Positions 1-11,110 of a DNA stretch of 64,000 nt are shown here, piece after piece. Made by a program: the position numbers and the translations under genes. Under the pieces are notes generated by a model. It was not told where the DNA came from and did no database searches. It saw only the letters and a list, made by a program, of their open reading frames with translations. Location: the NCBI GenBank assembly GCA_037975125.1, contig JAJQOW010000022.1, forward strand, positions 1,181,001-1,245,000, in the 5' to 3' direction. The stretch's first letter is position 1. Each line of letters opens with the position of its first letter. This DNA comes from Latrodectus hesperus. Its lineage: Eukaryota > Arthropoda > Arachnida > Araneae > Theridiidae.

Positions 1-786
1 TTTTTGTTTCGTATAATTTAGTACAATACTATGTATTTTGTATGGACAAGAATTATACATTCAAAAAAGGCAATTGTAAAATGCTGCTTCACATTTTACA
101 GTTTATTGTAACAAAAACACTGAAAACAGAGATAAAAGAATTTAAAAAAAATTGCAATTTTAAATAAATGCACTTAAAAGCAAGAAATAGTTCTTACTCT
201 ATTATAAAATGCAATATTTTGTATTGTTTTTCATAATTCATTTACAAAGAATTTCTTGCTTTTTCTTTTTATTCTATTTAAACAATTTTGAATGAATTTT
301 TTTCTTATTATATTCTTGGATTTATATTTTTTAAATACATTAAACGTATAAAAGTAAGAAACAATCTTCTGTAAGAATTTCGCTGGTACATATTATTCTT
401 TGAGTATAATTTCTAAAGTAGAGTTCCTATAACCGTTTACAAGTGAACAATAACAATTCTATTTTCGACATCAGTTTACTGCTACTGGCTAGAACGTCTT
501 TATTGCTAACCCCTCAAAGAAAAAGCAAAATTGAAAACTAGTTTCGAAACAATACTCGACATTTATCTTCTCGTTCTAAAAAGACACAGGGCAATATCTC
601 TTTTAAAACAGCTTCCCAAGTCCAATATGCCCCCTTCTTTTATTACTTCTTCGGTGTGGTCGTAGGGCCTCGGGCAAATCGGGGTAAAATCATTCAGCAG
701 AAGACGATGACCAGAAATATATTGCATGGCTTCTATTTTTTATTTCTTTAATTACTCTTTGTTTGACAATTTTCTTCCTTTTCCAG
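1..786 (+). other. Intron sequence upstream of the first exon in view
   Basis: AT-rich sequence with no ORF or repeat that I recognise. The last 25 bases form the pyrimidine-rich acceptor tract of the exon at 787. An antisense open frame at 690-890 overlaps the exon and is a shadow. Confidence 0.6.
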
Positions 787-923
787 ATCCACCCTCCACC
801 CCCAACATCAGCGGCTATGAAAATGGCAAGCCAATCAAAGCGGGGGACTTGCAGAAATTTAGCTGCGTCTCCACCGGTGGAAACCCTCAAGCTACCCTTA
901 AGTGGTACAAGAATGATAAAGAG
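787..923 (+). CDS. Internal exon of nephrin/SNS-like Ig-superfamily adhesion protein (first half of an Ig domain)
   Basis: This exon encodes about 45 residues opening with PPSTPNISGYENGKP, then the first Ig cysteine (FSCVSTGGNP) and the core tryptophan (LKWYKNDKE). The pattern of a PP start, a GY segment, C-V-S-x-GGNP and the W-Y-K strand is typical of nephrin / sticks-and-stones / hibris ectodomains, which act in cell-cell recognition at the plasma membrane. The acceptor is a pyrimidine tract ending in CAG at 784-786. The donor is GAG|GTGAAT at 923/924. The exon starts with the last two bases of a split codon and ends exactly on a codon, so it joins the exon at 45493 in frame. The Ig domain lacks its second cysteine here and gets it from that exon. 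Roughest/kirre-type or another Ig-CAM is possible, but nephrin-like fits best. Earlier exons lie before the window. Confidence 0.85.
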
Positions 924-1710
924 GTGAATAGAAGTATTTAAATATTTAGATGACCCCTTTTGTTGAAACCATTATGTGAAAATTATTTAATCTATTTCTA
1001 CTTAAAATGAGTTTTTTATATAAAAAAATTATTATTTAAAATAATATAATAATTGCAAAATACTAAGTACTTAAACATTTAAATATAACTGTAATTTTTT
1101 TCTATTTATTATTTTTTAGCTTTAAGTCACAATTATTTATAGAATAATTATTAAAATACATTTTTCTGATTTACTTTTATTTAAAACAATATATCAATTT
1201 TAAAATGCTAAATATTTAATTATTTAAATGATTTTTGTTTATTATTTTCATATTTTAGTTTCTAAGTAATACATGGAAACATATTTTATTTTTTTCTTAT
1301 TTAAAATATATAATAAATTATTTGTAAAATGGTGAATATTTAATCATTCAAATGTAACTAATTGCTGCTTTTATATTTGTTATTTTGTATTTCAATGAAA
1401 TAACTCAAAAAAAATAATAAAATAAGGTAAATAATTAACATTGATCAGAATTAACAAATGGCTTTAGTCAAATATGCTAATTTGTAACTGTTATTATTAA
1501 AACAGTTACCCAAATAGTTGTTATCAATTACGTTTATAAATAATTGTAATTATATGTAACTATTACAAATTGTTTTCATAAATTTACTATTACACAGTTC
1601 AATAAAATCAAGATTAAATTTTATAAAGTAATAATAATAAATACAAGACTCCTTTTATAAAAAGAATATTCAAGACAAAAAATAAAAATCAAAGAACCTA
1701 TACCAAATAA
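924..1710 (+). other. Start of the 44.6 kb intron: AT-rich spacer
   Basis: Very AT-rich intron sequence with short A and T runs. I see no gene, repeat family or hairpin of note up to the GTAC target site of the gypsy insertion. Confidence 0.55.
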
Positions 1711-1714
1711 GTAC

Positions 1715-1974
1715 TGTTATCGGCTTCATACTATTTGTCAGATGACGAGTGAGTAGCTTAGGTGGGGAAGGAAGAAGTTCTTATAAATTTACTAATTAAT
1801 AAAGGTTTATTTACAGAATATTTACAGACATCTTTAAGGTAGCTCCTTCATAGTGAGCTCCTTCTTACAATCTCTCTTCTCAATTACTTCTACACACCTC
1901 TCAACATGACCTCTTAAACACTGCCATCTAGTGGCCACTCATTTTATAAGTAATATTACAATTTGTTGCTAACA
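1715..1974 (-). repeat. 3' LTR of the gypsy element (element orientation)
   Basis: 260 bp, TG...CA ends, apparently identical to 6643-6902. Left flank is GTAC. Confidence 0.93.
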
Positions 1975-2322
1975 TTCGGCCAGACTGACCTTACAATTGT
2001 CCTCAATTTATGTAATAATGCTAAATTACTAATTAATACAACAAATATTAACATTAACAATTAAATTAAACATATCAGATTAAATAAAATTATTAACTAC
2101 ATAACTATCATTATTTTTCATTCACACAAACAAATACTGTAATTATAATCATTAATAATACACATCTTCCATTAAAAGTAGAAAATTATTAAGTTAGATT
2201 ACAAAAAAACTATAATAATATATAATACACTTTTTTCCACAAAAGTAATTCTTGATACAATTCTAATAAAACTACTTACAACAAAAGTTTAATAGAAAAT
2301 GAATGAACTTAGGAATATTAAA

Positions 2323-5300
2323 TTATTCACAGAATAAATTTAACAAATTTTCATAATACTTGATGAATACTTCAGTATACAGTAAATGATCTTTAAAGTT
2401 ATTTATTTTTAGAGTCTTCAGCACATGGGATGTTGACGTACCCTTTACTGGAGTCAATTGGACAAATCTTGTGAAATTATCTATTATGACCAGAAGTTCT
2501 TGATTACCTTTAGAACTCTTAACAAAAGGTCCTAAATGATCCATATGTATAATTGAAAAAGGTTTACGGCCTGCTTTAATTGGATTTAACAAGCCAGGCT
2601 GTTTTCCTGATGGCGTTTTGTTCATTAAACATTCAAAACATTTCGAAATGTGCCTTCGTACATAACGTTTCATGTAAGGAAACCAATACAATTCTCTTAT
2701 CTTATTTACAGTTCTGTCAACAGAAAAATGTCCCATAAGATCATGGAATTTAATTACTGTACTCTTTCTCATATTCCTTGGAATAACATAGAGAAATTTT
2801 TCTTTTCCATTTTCATTTATGCACCTAAATAATCTATTTCTCTTAAAGATATAATTTCTTATAAGTTGTTTTTCTTCTTTTGTTCTATCCTGATCTTTTT
2901 TTCTGTATATTTCTATTAATTTTCGTATTTCTGGATCAGCCTGCTGTATCATCAATATTTGCTCATCTTCACTCAAGGTCAAACAAACTTCAAATTTTCT
3001 CTCAATAATACTGTGCAAAGTATCTTCTGGCTCTTCAACAGCTGCTCTGCTTAGTGCATCCACGTGTTTCATTCGTTCACCTGATCTATGCCGGATCTCA
3101 AAATCGTATTCTTGCATGAGGTTAAACCATCTTGCCATCTGAGGATTTGATGACTTTTTAGCGTTTAAATACACGAGTACTTGACAGTCTGTAACGATTG
3201 TGAACTTTATTCCTATCAGAAACTGCCTTAACCTTTCTAATGTCCACACAATTGACATCAACTCTAATTTACTCGAATGGTACTTTTGTTCAGTTTCTGT
3301 AGTTTTCTTGCTAACGCAATAAACCATCCTCCAATTCCCTTTACTATCTCTTTGAAACAATATTCCGGCCAATCCAACTGAACTTGCATCACAATGTACC
3401 TCAGTTTCACTTTGAGGATCATAATGAGCTAGGATCGGTGCTTTAATTAGATTACTTTTAAGTTCCTCGAAAGCCTCACTTTGCTCTTTTTCCCAAACAA
3501 ACTTTGCATCTTTTTTCGTAAGTTCAGACAATGGTGCTGCCTTGAGAGAATACTTTGGAACAAATCTTCTAAAGAAACTAGTAAGCCCTAAAAATCTTTG
3601 GATGTCGTGCGTATTTTTCGGAATAGGAAATTTTTCAATAGCTGCTACTTTACGTGGTCCAGGTTTCAAACCATCTTTACTAAGTATGAAACCGAGAAAT
3701 TCAGTCTCTAATTTTCCAAATTCACATTTTGGTAATTTTAAAGTTAAATTGGCTTTTATTAAGCATTCAAATACTTCAGTAAGTTTTTGTATCATTTCGG
3801 TCCATGTTTTAGCTGGAATCAATATATCGTCTAAATAGCACAGTACTTTTTTGTTGAATAATGGGCCCAAAACAAGATTCATGAGTCTTTGGAATTCTGC
3901 TGGAGCATTCGCCAATCCAAAGATCATTCGCTCAAATTGACCTGTATCGTCTGGAGTTATAAAAGCAGTTTTCAATTTTGCTTCTTCAGTCAATGGTAAC
4001 TGTAAATAACCACTAGCTAAATCTAAAGTAGTATAAAATTGGCTTCCTCCCAGACATTCTAAAATGTCATCAATTTTAGGTAATGGAAATTTATCCTTTA
4101 TTGTTTGAGAGTTTAATTTCCTATAATCTATAACCAATCGCTGTTCCCCTGTCTTTTTCTTAACTAATAATACAGGACTGGAATAAGGAGATCTTGTATC
4201 TGAAACTATTCCATACCTCTTCCATTCGGATACAATTTCTTTTATTTGCTTCCTCTCTTCAGAATTAGTTTTAAATGGTTTTTGAAAAATGGGCTTACTG
4301 CCCTCTATTTCTTTTATGTCCATTTTGCATAAATTCGTGCAGCCTAACTCGTTTAAGTTTAAAGCAAAACAATCACGATACTTATTTAATAAATTCAAAA
4401 GTTCCAATTTTTTATCACTTTCTAAGGATTTGTCAAAATTAATATCTTTCATTAAAATAGGAGACTTCTCTTTGTTAACTGTTATAACTTCAACTTTTTC
4501 ATTATTACTTTTAACTTTATTAGATAGTATTAAGCTTTCCTCACTTACTTCCATTCCTCTACCTAAGCACTGTCCTTTCCTAATTTTTAAGTTAAATTCT
4601 TCTTTATTTATTACTGGTACAACTGTTTCACCGTTAACCACTTCAAGAATAGAATCGAAATTCTGTCCTATACTTTTGACTAAAACTGTTGCATTAACTA
4701 TCGAATTTTCGGTTTCTTCAATTTTCGCTCTAATTAAATTAATTGAATTACTTTCGATTTCAGTTTCATTTAATGTTTTCAATTTAACTGTATTTTCCTT
4801 TAAATCTACTTGAATTTCTGAAAAAACATCGTCATTTGCGTATTTAAATTTTAGATTACCCCCAATACACGTAAAAGCAATGTATGGTAAATCTAACCAT
4901 GTTCTACCTAAAATTAAATCGCATGGTTGGGAATTATCTTCGACAATTAATAAGGGAATAAATTTTCCAACTACATCATCTACACGAATATTTACTACAG
5001 CTTTTCCAAGAGCTTTAGTTACTGGGTTATTTTGATTTCCAAAACCGAATAAATTACTGCTATCTGGGGTTATATTCAAATTCATTTTTATTGCAATACT
5101 TTCTTTTAAGAGGCAACAGCTGCTTCCTGTATCAATTAATGCAACCATTTTATTTCCATAAATATAAGCATCTTTCAAGTAGTTCGTAGGCGCCAACAAC
5201 GCACTTGAATCCGAATTGCTTTGACTGACAGATAAATTATTCCCCTCGCGCTTTTGATCTGTTTCAAACCTACACATTCTCTGCGAATGACCTACTTTTT

Positions 5301-6150
5301 TGCATTTCTTACAGTAATCTGAAGTCTTCGGCGCCGGGCATTCACGAGCTATATGACCATAATCATTACAATTAAAACATTTAAATTCCCCTTTTTCATT
5401 TCGAATATCCGAGCTAACTAGCTTTTTTCGATTAACACTTTTATTTTCACTAAACGGAAATGATTTCTTTTCTACCTGAAATTTACCATTACGAGAATTA
5501 TAATTCGATGAGTTTCTTAATTTAAAACTGTTAATAGATCGAACATTATCATAATTATCCAATTTATCGGCTAACTGGTCTGGAGAATTAATTTTAGGCC
5601 ATTCATCTATAAAATGTTCCCGAGTTGTTGAATTTACTTGTTTCTTTAATTGTTCAGTAATAATTAAATTTTTTAAACTATTAAAATCTGAAATCTCGAG
5701 TCCCGTTATCCATTCCTCAAAATAATTTTGTAATTCGAATGAATAATCCTTCCATGTACTTTCTGCATTTTTAACATGATTTAAAAATTTTAATCTAAAC
5801 TTATCAGCACTTAACTTATATCTTTTAAGCAATAAAGATTTTACATATTTATAATTATTTGCATTATCTTCGTCTTCACGCGCTATAAGTTGCGTAATTT
5901 CATATGGGAGCAGTCCCAATAATTGTGACACCCAATACTCTTCATTCAACCCAATTCGTCTTGCCTGCCGTTCAAATAAAACTAAATAAAAATTTATATC
6001 CCCATCTTTAATTTTATATTCGTGCATTAACTTTCGAAAATCTATGTGTACATTTCTACTTCCATCGTTGCTACTTATATCTGAAATATTTACATTTTGA
6101 ACTCTATTTTCGATACGCAAACGTTCAAGTTCATGTTCACGGTCAGCCAA
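2323..6150 (-). CDS. Gypsy gag-pol polyprotein, integrase core broken off
   Basis: Single frame of 1275 codons counted from a TTG at 6150. The frame is open back to a TAA at 6328-6330 but has no ATG there; the first ATG is at 6025-6027. In order: a gag region (about residues 50-210), two CCHC zinc knuckles (CFNCNDYGHIAREC, about 258-271, and CKKCKKVGHSQRMC, about 280-293), an aspartic protease (ALIDTGSS, catalytic D near 340), reverse transcriptase (LVIDYRKLN near 670, catalytic YLDD at 772-775), RNase H (HCDASSVG near 920, IVTDCQ near 983), then the integrase HHCC zinc domain (FHDLMGHFSVDR ... CFEC, about 1133-1170). The integrase core shows only its first aspartate (HMDHLGPF, near 1203). 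After LKTLK near residue 1250 the sequence departs from the family and stops, so the second D and E are missing. The polyprotein cannot supply a working integrase. Confidence 0.92.
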   Translation of the reverse strand: MADREHELERLRIENRVQNVNISDISSNDGSRNVHIDFRKLMHEYKIKDGDINFYLVLFERQARRIGLNEEYWVSQLLGLLPYEITQLIAREDEDNANNYKYVKSLLLKRYKLSADKFRLKFLNHVKNAESTWKDYSFELQNYFEEWITGLEISDFNSLKNLIITEQLKKQVNSTTREHFIDEWPKINSPDQLADKLDNYDNVRSINSFKLRNSSNYNSRNGKFQVEKKSFPFSENKSVNRKKLVSSDIRNEKGEFKCFNCNDYGHIARECPAPKTSDYCKKCKKVGHSQRMCRFETDQKREGNNLSVSQSNSDSSALLAPTNYLKDAYIYGNKMVALIDTGSSCCLLKESIAIKMNLNITPDSSNLFGFGNQNNPVTKALGKAVVNIRVDDVVGKFIPLLIVEDNSQPCDLILGRTWLDLPYIAFTCIGGNLKFKYANDDVFSEIQVDLKENTVKLKTLNETEIESNSINLIRAKIEETENSIVNATVLVKSIGQNFDSILEVVNGETVVPVINKEEFNLKIRKGQCLGRGMEVSEESLILSNKVKSNNEKVEVITVNKEKSPILMKDINFDKSLESDKKLELLNLLNKYRDCFALNLNELGCTNLCKMDIKEIEGSKPIFQKPFKTNSEERKQIKEIVSEWKRYGIVSDTRSPYSSPVLLVKKKTGEQRLVIDYRKLNSQTIKDKFPLPKIDDILECLGGSQFYTTLDLASGYLQLPLTEEAKLKTAFITPDDTGQFERMIFGLANAPAEFQRLMNLVLGPLFNKKVLCYLDDILIPAKTWTEMIQKLTEVFECLIKANLTLKLPKCEFGKLETEFLGFILSKDGLKPGPRKVAAIEKFPIPKNTHDIQRFLGLTSFFRRFVPKYSLKAAPLSELTKKDAKFVWEKEQSEAFEELKSNLIKAPILAHYDPQSETEVHCDASSVGLAGILFQRDSKGNWRMVYCVSKKTTETEQKYHSSKLELMSIVWTLERLRQFLIGIKFTIVTDCQVLVYLNAKKSSNPQMARWFNLMQEYDFEIRHRSGERMKHVDALSRAAVEEPEDTLHSIIERKFEVCLTLSEDEQILMIQQADPEIRKLIEIYRKKDQDRTKEEKQLIRNYIFKRNRLFRCINENGKEKFLYVIPRNMRKSTVIKFHDLMGHFSVDRTVNKIRELYWFPYMKRYVRRHISKCFECLMNKTPSGKQPGLLNPIKAGRKPFSIIHMDHLGPFVKSSKGNQELLVIIDNFTRFVQLTPVKGTSTSHVLKTLKINNFKDHLLYTEVFIKYYENLLNLFCE

Positions 6151-6642
6151 CGTTTTGGCGGCTATTTCTGATGCAATTCGATCTTCAGTAATCCTACTTA
6201 ATAAGCTCTTACTAAACTCTTCATCATACGTCTCTGATTCCGTTATAATACGTTTTAAATCAATTATTTTAGCATCTTCAGGTAAGGAGAGACCTAATTC
6301 TGTTGCTAACTCTATTAAATCTATTTTTTAGCCTTCCCCCAAAATGCCATACTTTACAAATTATAATACTTAATTACTTTATACATAAAAATAATTTATA
6401 TCAATAACGAAATTATTACTTTTACTTCACCCAAAACGAAAATAATTGTTTCTTTAAAAACGAAATTACTTTTTGCAAACGAAATTAAGAAAATACTTTA
6501 TACTTATACTCAAAATTCTTAAATATCGTTTACTACTTCAAAATACGTTACTTAATACGTTAATATACATTTCGAAACGAAACAATTAAAATTCGCCTAC
6601 CTCAATTCCGAAAGCGTCGCGAGTTATATCCCTCTTCTGATT

Positions 6643-6902
6643 TGTTATCGGCTTCATACTATTTGTCAGATGACGAGTGAGTAGCTTAGGTGGGGAAGGA
6701 AGAAGTTCTTATAAATTTACTAATTAATAAAGGTTTATTTACAGAATATTTACAGACATCTTTAAGGTAGCTCCTTCATAGTGAGCTCCTTCTTACAATC
6801 TCTCTTCTCAATTACTTCTACACACCTCTCAACATGACCTCTTAAACACTGCCATCTAGTGGCCACTCATTTTATAAGTAATATTACAATTTGTTGCTAA
6901 CA
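6643..6902 (-). repeat. 5' LTR of the gypsy element (element orientation)
   Basis: 260 bp, apparently identical to 1715-1974. Right flank is GTAC. The element's promoter should lie here, but I could not place a TATA box with confidence. Confidence 0.93.
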
Positions 6903-6906
6903 GTAC

Positions 6907-8640
6907 CTTCTTAGTATTTTACCTAACTTAAATTTTTTCTAGTTTCAAAATAATAAACTATTTTAAATAATACTTTTTATTTTCATTGTAATTTTACACA
7001 TTTTTAAGAAATCACTGTTAGTGACATTTTGAAAAATCTAATTCTTTGATCTTTTCATTGAAATATGTTTGGAAAAAATATTATTTTCAGTGACTAGTAT
7101 TTGTAAAATTTGTCATTGAAATCTACTTTTACTTATAAAATCTTCCAAATATTAATGATATAAATGTGTAAAATGTAACATGAATATAAATAATCGTTAC
7201 TTGGTTAGAACGCTTTAAAAGTAACAGATAAGTATTCTCTGAATTAATTAGATGTGTGTTTAATACTAAGCATATTTATTGCACAAAACAATCGTTCTCC
7301 ATAATCAATATTATTAAGATTTTCTTGACCTTTCACTTGTATAAAAAGCTACTCTATTCTTTAACAGAAATTAAAATGGATTACCTTTGATAATTTAATT
7401 TAATAATGAGATAATTTATGCTATGTTCAGTTTTTAATTTTTACTAGAAGTGAATTAATTTATTTTAAAAACATTATCATGCACCTTAATCACAGGTTAA
7501 AACTGATGCTTTTTTTCTTGTGACATTTTCAATGATATAAGCAAATAATTTGTTATTTTAAAATTTAAATTTTCAGTGAATTAAATTTTTATTAAATATG
7601 ATATTTTTTCAAAAATATTTCAGTTTTTTAATAGAATTGGAAAAAGAGCTAAATCATTGCTTTAAAAAATAATGTAAATGTAAATAGTTATCATAAGGAT
7701 ATATGGCTAAGGATTTTGTGGAGTATTTTGTGGATAAATGATCTTTTAATTTATTTATAACTTACACTCATTTTTTGTTTCTAATTTTGTATTTTTATTG
7801 CGGAGAACTGTTATTTCAGTAATAAATTAAAGAAAAGTTGGGGATTTTGATATTCCCCAATTTTGTGTTCGTTGGAAGTACATTTTGTTCTGCATCAATT
7901 TAAAGTGCGAAAAATACTTAATTAATATTCAATAATTCGAGAGATCAAATTTTTGTTCAAAGAATTTTGCTTATCGCTATTATTTATCCAAGTTAAATAG
8001 TTTCCGAATTACATCATGTCAATTGTTGTTTTAACTCGGCATTTCAAAAAAAACGAAGATTGGAAGAACAGCATTACTTTTTTGACTGAAGTTTGCAATT
8101 ACTTCGCCATTAAGAAACTATCTTCTTTTGAAGTTTCTCTAAAATCCCTGATATTAACTAAAACAAAATATTGTTTAGAAGCATGAAAATTCTGAAGTGC
8201 TTTAGGGTATTTGCAAAATTTCTATTCCATGAGTCTCTATTGCAAAATAAATATATGCATTTCAAAAACAAAAATTAATATACAAAATAACTGTATTCAA
8301 TGTGGTGAGTTTGAAAGAGTAATGCTTACAGTAAAATTAAACCATTATTTTTAATGCTTTCAGAAAAGATGCACATTTTTCTTAAGATAGCGAGTAACAC
8401 AAAAAGAAATAGTCTTCAGATTCAAAATAGATTATTTACAAATGTTGCAATTATTAATTTAGAATTCTATTAATTAATGTATTTTTTTTTAATTTTAAAT
8501 CGCCCTTGCCTATTTAAACTATCCATAAAGCGGATGTTTTGGCATGCCTTTTTCATTTTGCTTTTTCTGCTGTTTTAATGTGTTAACGGCTTGAATCAAT
8601 AGAAAACGGTTTCTCAAACCGATGATTTGCTCCTTATATA
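6907..8640. other. AT-rich intron spacer
   Basis: No gene, repeat family or structure recognised across 1.7 kb of AT-rich sequence. Confidence 0.5.
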
Positions 8641-8654
8641 AGAAATCATTTTAT

Positions 8655-8915
8655 TAACAGAATGAACTTCGACACTATTCTCAGAAATTTAATGCTGAAT
8701 TTCGCCTTGTTTGCTGCCGCTCTAAGAATGTGATTTGAAATCAGGTAGCAAACTCGTCGACAAGTCGGATTCATGACACCGTCTCAATACGTTGTAACCT
8801 GAATGAAAAGTTAACTGACGTAATTTAAACCAATGAGCATCGTATTAAAGTGGCGTATTCATGATCTCAAGTGTAACGAAAAAACAACCATTTTATGGTT
8901 AAAAAAACGAAATAT
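8655..8915 (+). repeat. Dispersed repeat of unknown class, copy 1
   Basis: About 250 bp that aligns with 12110-12356. Shared blocks include GACACC.TGTCA/TCAATA, ACCAATGAG/GCCAATAAG, ATCATGATCTCAA and the end block ACAACCATTTTA.GGTTAAA. The end block is a small hairpin (AACCATTTTA.GGTT). There is no coding frame. Family not recognised. Confidence 0.6.
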
Positions 8916-8984
8916 CTTTTATTTGTTGTTTAACAAAGGCTTTCACTAAATCTTTTTATTCCATTTGATGAGTTACACCATCAT

Positions 8985-9130
8985 TCTAGGAGGCCTTAGT
9001 GGCCTTAACAGGTTGTGACAGGTTAACAGGTCATAACTGCTTTCTCATTATCCAAAGGTGGTGAGTTCGAATCTCGACTTATCCAAAGATCCGTCACGTT
9101 TACTAAAGGTGGCTAAGCCACATTATGTGT
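8985..9130 (+). mobile_element. Possible old tRNA-derived SINE fragment
   Basis: Contains a B-box-like block GGTGAGTTCGAATCTCGAC near 9058-9076. The A-box region is poor. No second copy in the window was recognised, so this is weak. Confidence 0.3.
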
Positions 9131-9189
9131 GTCGTTTTTGCATTGTCTTCCAAGTGAAATGATACTACTTATGTTGACTGGTCAATTAT

Positions 9190-9242
9190 TGAAGGTACAG
9201 ATGATATTAACACATATTTTAAAACGATTTCGGGGCCGTTTA
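9190..9242 (+). repeat. Terminal fragment of the mariner family seen at 9819
   Basis: GATATTAACACATATTTTAA followed by ACGATTTCGGGGCCGTTTAA resembles the left end of the element at 9819 (GGTATTAACACATTTTGAGA, then ACGATTTTGGGGCAGTTTAA). No matching right end lies nearby. A short block at 9248-9272 resembles a SINE B head in reverse. Confidence 0.55.
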
Positions 9243-9336
9243 ATTAATGCCACTAGACAAGTTGGTCGGCAGTTGAATTGGTCATTTAGTTTTTAGTACA
9301 TCTTAGGCCTTATTTACATATTGCAGGAGTTGAAAT

Positions 9337-9573
9337 ATGCAAAAACTTCTAATTCTTTCTCGACACATACGTATTATGGAAGCGGAAACTCAATATCCAT
9401 CTTTCCTTTTTTCAAAAATGACTAGTATCGAATTTAGGACATTTAATATAAAAGAGAAAGGTCTTATAAAAACGTATGAGTATTTTGACGTAATGAGATT
9501 GGCAACTTATGACCAGAAGGTTGTTGATCATGTTTGCGCAAACCAGGGCATAAGAATTTTAGAGGGTTTTTAA
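9337..9573 (+). CDS. Unrecognised 78-codon ORF, doubtful
   Basis: Open frame with an ATG start, beginning MQKLLILSRHIRIMEAE. No motif, signal peptide or membrane segment is evident and I do not recognise a family. It lies between transposon fragments and may be part of a decayed element or chance. No splice sites link it to the host gene. Confidence 0.15.
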   Translation: MQKLLILSRHIRIMEAETQYPSFLFSKMTSIEFRTFNIKEKGLIKTYEYFDVMRLATYDQKVVDHVCANQGIRILEGF

Positions 9574-9818
9574 CAGAGGGAGCGTCATATTTATATCTCC
9601 CGATACAGGCAATTCAGAAAATTCTCAAGCACGCACAGAGTGAGATAACCATATAGAAAATATAAATGACAAGTATATTTCTCGCTAGTGAAATGGCTTA
9701 AATTAAAGCCACTGAATGGAGTATACAGTAACAAAAAACTTTTCGCAAATTCTAAAAAAATAATAACTTGGCGCCAACGTATTAATTATTTTTACGGCTC
9801 TTCTAGTTCATTATACAG

Positions 9819-11110
9819 AGGGTATTAACACATTTTGAGAACGATTTTGGGGCAGTTTAATTAATGTTTAAAATGTAAAGATTATTTTTTTAATGTTCTA
9901 CAAGATAGCTTTTTTCTGGACTATAAGTCTGCATCGTGATTTCCATAATGGAAGAGCTTTTCGTAAAATTTCCAGGGGTATTGCTTTCTATTCCTCTTCT
10001 ACTACTTTCCAGAGTCCATCCATCGTGGTGGGTTTGCGTTTAGAAAGAGCTCTTTATTAACAGACCAAAGGCACAATAGTCAATACTTGAAACGTCAGGG
10101 GACTTCACAGGAATATGTTGAAAAGATATATATGCAATACCTGTATTAGTCTTCATTTTTTCAAGGAATGCAGTGGTAGTTTTCAAAGTGTGACTTGTAG
10201 CTTTGTCTTGTTGATGTTTCACTCTTTGAAAGTCTTTGGGATAAAGAAATGGAATTTATTCTGTAAATATTGGGTGTAAAACCTTCTCCTGATAGTATCA
10301 TGAGTTGATTTTAACATTTTTTCTACACTTTTTATTTTTAATTTCCCATTGTAGGAGAAACCTGTGACTATCATAAACACCTTACTGAAACTTTCTTTAC
10401 ATTGACGGAACCAGGTTTGTACATTTTTTCTCCTCGTTTTCTATAGTAAATAGATCTTTTTTGTTGCACTCATTTAAGTAAACCCATGCTTCATCAAGTG
10501 TCACAATGTATTTCCATTGATCTCCTGCTAAATGGTTTTCATACAGGGTTCTACAAAATGTTATGTGTTGAGCCCCATGTCTCGGCAAAAGCTGGTGAAC
10601 ATTATGTTTTTTAGCATTTTTAAGTTGTAAATCTTGATTTATTTTTTATTTATTGTTGCTACAGGTGAATCTAAAGACTTTGCAATTGATTTCTATGTTG
10701 GCGTATTTTCTCTTGCTACCAGGGATTTCACTTTAGAAACATTTGAAACAGTACGTACTTTTTTTGGATATTCGTATGGAGTCTTCTTTCAATGTAGAAA
10801 TAATGATTGACGGTTTTTACCTGTCCGATTAATAATGTTGCTTATTTTGCACTTAGAAATTTTAATACCATGCATTTCACAACGTTTTTGAATCCTGAAA
10901 TAAGAATAGTTCTCTTCGGAAAGCTCAAAAACATATTCTTCAATCCACAGCTTGTTTACATGCGACATTTTGAAAGAAGAATAAATTTAAAAGTAGCAGA
11001 CGATATTTCTCATTTTAAATAATAAGCTGTTGCCAAAAAATTTTATTCTAAAAAATTTACTTTTTTAAAATTCTTAATCGAAATTGTTCTAAAATTGTGT
11101 TAATACCCTT
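9819..11110 (-). mobile_element. Mariner-type DNA transposon remnant with terminal inverted repeats
   Basis: The left end AGGGTATTAACACATTTTGA and the reverse complement of the right end, AGGGTATTAACACAATTTTA, match as terminal inverted repeats of about 28 bp. Length is about 1.29 kb, the usual mariner size. It encloses a decayed transposase on the - strand. No clean TA duplication is visible at the right end. Confidence 0.8.
9930..10968 (-). pseudogene. Mariner-like transposase pseudogene
   Basis: Starts at ATG (10966-10968) with MSHVNKLWIEEYVFELSEEN, a helix-turn-helix-type N-terminus, which stops near 10790. A second open piece (10588-10397) carries the first catalytic aspartate in IVTLDEAWVYLNECNKK. 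A third (10222-10040) carries the later motifs HQQDKATSHT and SPDVSSIDYCAFGLL, which fit the second and third acidic residues of Tc1/mariner enzymes that cut and rejoin transposon ends. Frameshifts and stops separate the pieces, so it makes no functional enzyme. The + strand open frame at 10807-11022 is an antisense shadow. Confidence 0.82.

Larger units (their letters stand above)
1715..6902 (-). mobile_element. Ty3/gypsy LTR retrotransposon, 5188 bp, recent insertion with truncated integrase
   Basis: Two 260 bp direct repeats (1715-1974 and 6643-6902) begin TGTTATCGG and end GCTAACA on the + strand. I find no difference between them on reading. They are flanked by the 4 bp duplication GTAC (1711-1714 and 6903-6906). 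A single gag-pol frame runs on the - strand. After the 5' LTR in element orientation comes AATCAGAAGAGGGATATAAC, whose core resembles a leucine-tRNA primer site (TCAGAAG.GGGAT), though this is weak. The stretch before the 3' LTR ends GTCTGGCCGAA and is not an obvious polypurine tract. The element lies antisense to the host gene inside its intron. Confidence 0.93.

Noticed and set aside
690..890. 66-codon open frame on the - strand
   Set aside because: Antisense shadow of the Ig-domain exon at 787-923.
4289..4813. 174-codon open frame on the + strand (also 3542-3838 and 2650-2832)
   Set aside because: Shadows antisense to the gypsy gag-pol frame.
10807..11022. 71-codon + strand frame
   Set aside because: Antisense to the N-terminal part of the mariner transposase pseudogene.
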